From contig ML679941.1 in assembly GCA_007922225.1 (NCBI GenBank), forward strand, positions 61,599,079 to 61,663,078: 64,000 nucleotides of DNA, given 5' to 3'. The notes under the pieces are model-generated. The model had not been told where the DNA came from, ran no database searches, and saw only the letters and a list, made by a program, of their open reading frames with translations. A program made the translations under genes and the position numbers. This DNA is from Emydura subglobosa. Lineage: Eukaryota; Chordata; Testudines; Chelidae. Positions 54,601 to 60,600 of the stretch are shown in pieces. The stretch's first letter is position 1; every line of letters begins with the position of its first letter.

Positions 54601-57600
54601 ACAACCCACAGCCTCCCACTAACAAACAAACCCGATTACCATCCAAACCTTCCTGTTTCCCAGCAGAACTCCACCTGGATAATTGGTAGTGATCTAATGA
54701 TTCATGAAGGGCAAAAATGTATTAAAGCAATTTTATGCAGAAATCAAAGGTAAGTATAGAGTGCTTCTTTTACTTAAGAAAGACATGATCACCTTTGTCA
54801 GATTTTTCTGACACTATTAATTGAGATGTGTATAGATCCTAGTTTTGCTGTTCTTTTTGTAGCAGGCACAAAATGGAGCCATGGAGTCAAATTCTCAAAT
54901 TATATGCAATCTAGGTGTGTCTTGTACTCACAAATCCTATTTTCCCCATACTTACCATGATCACTGTTAAAAAGTCAACATGCACAGTACCAAGAATTGC
55001 TGTGTTGTAGGAAGTGTGCCAAATTTTCCTATGCTTTAGAATAATAGGTAACCAGGTTAACTCATACCACTGTGTGATGTGGAAACTGTTGAAAAATATT
55101 CATTTTTTAATACTAATCATCTTGCAGTCCTACGGCTTTTTTCCCCACTTTTTTTTTCTGTATTTCATAAAACTTTCCTTTTATAAAACAGTACTCTATA
55201 CAAACTTAAGAATTTTCCATCCCCATTGACATGCATATGAACTTATGATAGTATTTTGTTGTTGTTGTTGTTTAGTCTGGTGCATCAAACATCGTCCGTC
55301 TCCCATGTGGTGATCATATGTGCAATGTAAAAGAAGTCCTATTAATTAATAGAGACTATGGTGTAGACTTAAAAAGATTTAGACACATCTTCCATTAAAG
55401 ATATGGAATTTTAATAGAAGATGTGTCTAAATTCCATAGAAAGCTTTATAAATCAGAACCAAAAATGTTTGTAATTCTTAAAACTGCTTGGCAAATATAA
55501 TAATATAATTTTGAAAGTCTCATTTTCAAATGGTAAGTGAATCTTATTTTCTGGTGACTCAAGATACTGTTGTTTGTTGTGAATTAATTCAGCTCAGATT
55601 CACATATGTATCATTTTTTCCATAGCTCCAGATGGTCCTCCAGAAAATGTAACAGTAGTAGTTACATCTCCTTACAGTATTAACATCAGTTGGAGTGAAC
55701 CTGACATTATTACTGGACCAACATTCTACCTCATAGACATTACCTCAGTAAGGCAGTTCTAATTTTTACTTGTTGGTTGATAATGATACAGATGTATGAT
55801 GGTATCTGGAATAAGTCGAGTATAGATGTTTTTATAGAAATTGCAGGACACAGATAAACAGGATAGGAATGAAAGCCAGAATGGCCAAAACATCCATTTT
55901 CCATTAGACTGAGAAATCTTGGACATAAGAAATAAATGTAGTTTGGGAAAATGGTGATTTTCTTGTTTGAGAATGAGCAAATTCTTTGCTATTGAAGATA
56001 TTGGTAGCGAGGTAATGGAAACCAGCTTTGTTAAAAGGTCATACATTCCTTTAAGTCTTAGACAAAATAGTATGGCACTATATTGCTATAAACCTGACAA
56101 ATTAAAGCTGAGACTCCTGGGTAATCAATGTCTGGGGCTCTAAGAAAAACACCAAATATTGCAAGAGTCACAATAAAATAGCGAGAAATGGCAACATGGA
56201 GCTCATGTGCTTTCTATCCTTTCTGCTTTGTCTGAGTTCACTGATGTCATTCTAACTGGCACAATTCACGATGCAGGTAGTAGACCATGTATCACAGCAG
56301 CAGTGGAATGAGATGGCTGGACTTACAATAGCAAGGGAAGTTAAGAGGAAAACAACTCTTCCTTCCTCCAGCAAAATCTTGAGCAAATCTTTAGCTGGGG
56401 CACAGTTCTTGATGATTCTGTTTTCAACAAAAGAAAAGACATTTTACTAGTGAAACCCTCCTGTCACTATGACAAACTGTCATAAAATTGCACCAGTGGA
56501 AAGTGATTTCTTTCACCTTTTTGCAGAAGCACCAAAACCCTAAATTCAAATATCTTGTTTGTGTGAAACATTCCACCAAGCTCTATTTACAGTTTTCCCT
56601 CTGCCTTTATAATGTGCAGTTCCTAAATTATGAGCAGTCATGTCCTAGACCATGCTATAGTGATCTGATACATAACTGGAATTTATAATAAGGTACACAA
56701 TAAGCTATAATGAACTACTGGATTTCTCAAACGAGTTGGTAAATATTCAATAGGAATTTAAAATGTTGTTTTGAATATTCAGGCAGTAACCAAACATGAT
56801 TTTAAGGAAATGTTCACATTCAGAATATGTTTCAAGAATATAGATTTAATTTTAGGGATTGCTTGTAATCAGGTGCTGTCTGATCAATGATCAGTAGCTA
56901 CAGGTGTCATCTCCATAGTGAATAGCATTATGCAGACAGGTCCACTGCTACTTAAAGTCCAATAAAACTGTCACAGTCTGTCTGCAGTGAAAATGGTGGT
57001 ATAAATTTTGGTGACCCTCTGGGAAAATTGTGTATTAAGATTCCAAATTCCACAAACATTCTGTATTTTACATTACATACATTTTAGTATTTTAGTTCTC
57101 AGATCACGCTCCTTAAGGTTTTTTAAAATATTTTCACAGGACATAATAAATTCAGATATCTTCTCTGTCACATCATAATTTTAAAAAAGTAATACTTTCC
57201 ATCCATTTATTGAAAGTCAAGATTTATTTTTAAATTACCAGTTTTTTTCAGCTTTACAGAGCAATAATGAGAGAATCATTCTGCCACTTTTATCCCAACA
57301 TAAATTATACCTTACTTTGTCTCATTGTTTCTTTTCATTGGAAGCATTTGTGGAGTAAAGGACTATACAGAATCAGTAAAGGAGGCAGAATTGGATCATA
57401 AGGCTTTTGGGGAGAGCAAAAATAAAGAAAAGTTAATGACCCTGTATCAAAATAGTTGTATTTACAGCTTTCTTGTAAATATTTAAATGCCATATATCTG
57501 ATAGTGAGGTATGAAAAAGTACCTCATCTCTTGATGGTCATCCCAGGAAATGAATGTCTGTTTAGTGCATCAGAAACTTTAGTTAAGGTTAACCCTCAGT

Positions 57601-60600
57601 GGGGATAAAGGCACATCTGTCAAAGAAAAAGTGTGCTTGAATGATCCTACTGCTTTAGCAGCTGTATTTAATACAAATTTCACCCACGGGGAAAACTACT
57701 GTACAGCTACCTAATCTTCCTTCAAATTACACATCTGAGAAACAATAATGAAAACATCATTTTTAAATGTTAGAATAGCAGGAATAGATATAAGGAAGGG
57801 GCTTAATAAAATGCTCTTTGATCATCTGCTAGAAGAACTTGCTTTTTCCTATATCTACTGTTTCATAAAGTTTAAAAAGACTTACTAGGCCATCTGGCCC
57901 AGTTCTCTGTCAGTGCAGGATTGTTCTACATTGTACCTGTCTGAATGATTTGTCCATTTTATTTATAAAAGTACCAACCAATCAGGTGGTCACCACTGTT
58001 CAAAAGAAGCTATTAACTAATGAGCAGCTCCTTAATGAATTTCACATGATGTTTTTAATTAAATATTCACAGCTAAATAAAACTACATAAATTTGTGTAT
58101 TTATGTACCAATACCAGTTTTGTGAAACAAGCTATGTATGGATATTTAGAGAATGATCCTGCAAACACTCATTCACATTAGTAAATTTATGCCCATGGGA
58201 AGTCCCTTTGACTTCAGTGGGACTATTTGTGGGCCTATGATGATCTGTGTTTTGTGCCTACACAAGGGAGCAAAGGGATATATTGTTTCTCTGCCCAAAC
58301 TACGTAAGTTGCAAATCCCAGTGCACAGGGGAGAACAGCCTCTGTGGGCTGCTACTCCCGTTCCTGTACAGAAGGGCATAAATGGGGAGTGGGTGGAGTC
58401 TTGATTCTGCACCTTTAACATGTCAGCTGAGCTGGCACAGAGGGGGAAGTAAGCTGCCACAGGCAATGGGCTGGTACACTTGCTCCCCCCCAAAGCAAAG
58501 GGAAATCTAGGACCAAATTGTGACTCGTTGGTCTGCTCCTGGAGCAGTGCAGCTGGGCTCTGCCCTTCACACAAGGCTCAGGATGACTCCACCTTCTAGC
58601 TCATTATGAGCAAACTTAGGCTACGTTTACACTGGCAGTAGCAAAATTGCCGCCGTCAGATCGATCTTTCATGATCGATTGAGCGGTCAGTGAGACCCGC
58701 TCAATCGATGAGGGAGTCGACTTAATAAGTCCACGTCCTCAACTAGCGTAACGCTGAACCGTCGGCTCAGTGCAATGTGAACAGCGTGCAGAAGCAGTCG
58801 ACAGGTGTTACACAAACTACTCTGTGTAGTTTGCGTAACTCCCATCAACTGCCGCCGAATTTCTGGGTAAGTGTGAACAAGCCCTTAGTCATGAGCATAC
58901 AGCTCTGCAGGACTGGGCTTTTAAACATTGGCACTTACAGGGCCGTATTATCCATTAGGCACAATAGGCACAGTGGCTAGGGCCTACGAAACTTTCAGGG
59001 CCTACGAAAAATTTTGTGAACTAAAATAAAATGTATCCGAAAATTTGAAAAGCAAATGATAAAATCAAAATCCATGTCTTCTTAAATTAAATATATTTAT
59101 CTAAGGTACCAATTACTTTTGTATTATTACATATATCCATTGAAAATTTAATTCTGTGACAAGATTTAAAATTTTCTAAGCTTTTAAGGAATAAGATTAC
59201 AATATTAGCAAAAGGGAATGCATTTAATGCAGGTTCAATTTTGAACAATTTTTATTTGACATTTTGCTCAGAGTGGCATAACAAGGGGCCACAAAATCTC
59301 GCAATTAATGTGCTTAAATTAATAGCTTAAAATCAAATTAGTTATTTCGGTTAGGGGGCCTATGAAGGCAAGTTGTGCCTAGGGCCTACGAAGGTCTTAA
59401 AACGGCCTTGGGCACTTATACAAGTAAAGCCACATTTTTGGGTAAACGTACCAACGGACGATCCAAATGTGGGATTTGGACAGCCTGCTTATGCATCCAC
59501 ATTTGGCACTACACTGAGTTTTTAGGCTAAGCCCTGTCTAAGGGGTGGTGTCTAGCTGTCCTGCCCTCAGAGGAGCACTGGGAAAGAACTATGGCTCTCT
59601 GAGCTTCTTTCTTGCTCCCTAGGAGAAATAATTTTAGTTTAGCCCTGTACCAGATTTAGCTGAATTTCCCTTTCCCACCATCATACCTTCGCTGGTCAGC
59701 ATTCTATCAACCCCCTCTCCACATGCTTGCTTGGTGGAGGAGAGCATCTGGCATGCCATGCATTTCCCCTGCCCCCATACCTGGTGTTGTGATGAAGGGA
59801 AGGTTAATGTTGTTCCACATGAGTGGGGTGGGAGGTGTTTCTTATTCTGCCCACTCCCTTATGCAGCAATTCAGTCTCAGTAATTGGGTCCTTGTATGTT
59901 TCTGTGTGTAAATATACGTAAAATTCACTGTATAAGTAACATGATCTTGTTGCAATGAATGTAATGTACTATTTTTGTGGCATTTTATTTATTTTATTTA
60001 TTTATTTTACAGATAGATGGTGATGATTATAACACTTCATTTCTGAAGACAAATTATGAGGGTAAAACCCTGGAAATTTCTGATTTAAAATCATTTACAA
60101 GGTATTCTGTTGTAGTCACTGCTTTTACAGGAGCTGTAACTGCTGCACGGATTGAAGGCAAGTCTAGTACTTCAGTAATTGTCTCCACATTTGAGGCCGG
60201 TAAGTGTTTTGGTGTTTTTAACTTAAATATCACAGTTATTTTTGTCCTTGATATCTATCCAATAAAGAAAATGGAAATCTTGAACACTGGCTACATTTTC
60301 AATACATCTGCAGATTTTCCTCTCACAATAAAGCTTTGTAAATTACTCTTGACAATAAAGTGTGGCTATAGACGACAAGTGATAGTAAAATTAAATGCTA
60401 ATACTTAGCACATGTCATCCATCAATCTCAATGTGGTTTAGAGAGGAGGGTAAGTATCGTTATTCCTGCTTAAAAGTTGGAGATACTAGGGCCCAGTGTT
60501 GAGTCGGTGGCAGAGCGGGCAATGGAACGCAGTTTTTGTGATTCCCAGGCCAGTGCCTTGTCCATTGGACTATGCTGCTAGCTTTGTGGAATCATATATT

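Larger units (their letters stand above)
48022..55625 (+). other. Intron 12 (7.6 kb)
   Basis: Contains a Harbinger-type end (tggtctgtctacattacaaa) at 48777-48800, a MIR-like SINE (48950-49180), a CA run (49268-49280), a CR1-like 3' fragment (49770-50040), a TTG microsatellite (55256-55272) and a hairpin (55377-55432). 50110-55250 has no feature I can name; the open frames there are short and unsupported. Confidence 0.65.
55748..60012 (+). other. Intron 13 (4.3 kb)
   Basis: 55748-57890: AT-rich, nothing recognised. 57890-57990: CR1-like fragment (gccatctggcccagttctct, cagtgcaggattgttctaca). 58150-58250: palindromic MITE piece. 58619-58884: Harbinger MITE. 58938-59410: hAT element. 59984-60010: TTTA repeat forming the next acceptor tract. 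Confidence 0.7.

Noticed and set aside
58173..58574. 133-codon minus-strand frame
   Set aside because: It covers a palindromic MITE fragment and GC-richer sequence; no domain or start signal seen.
59977..60408. A 143-codon plus-strand frame as an independent small gene
   Set aside because: Its start is in the TTTA acceptor tract and its end is past the exon 14 donor; the real coding part is 60013-60199 of PTPRQ.
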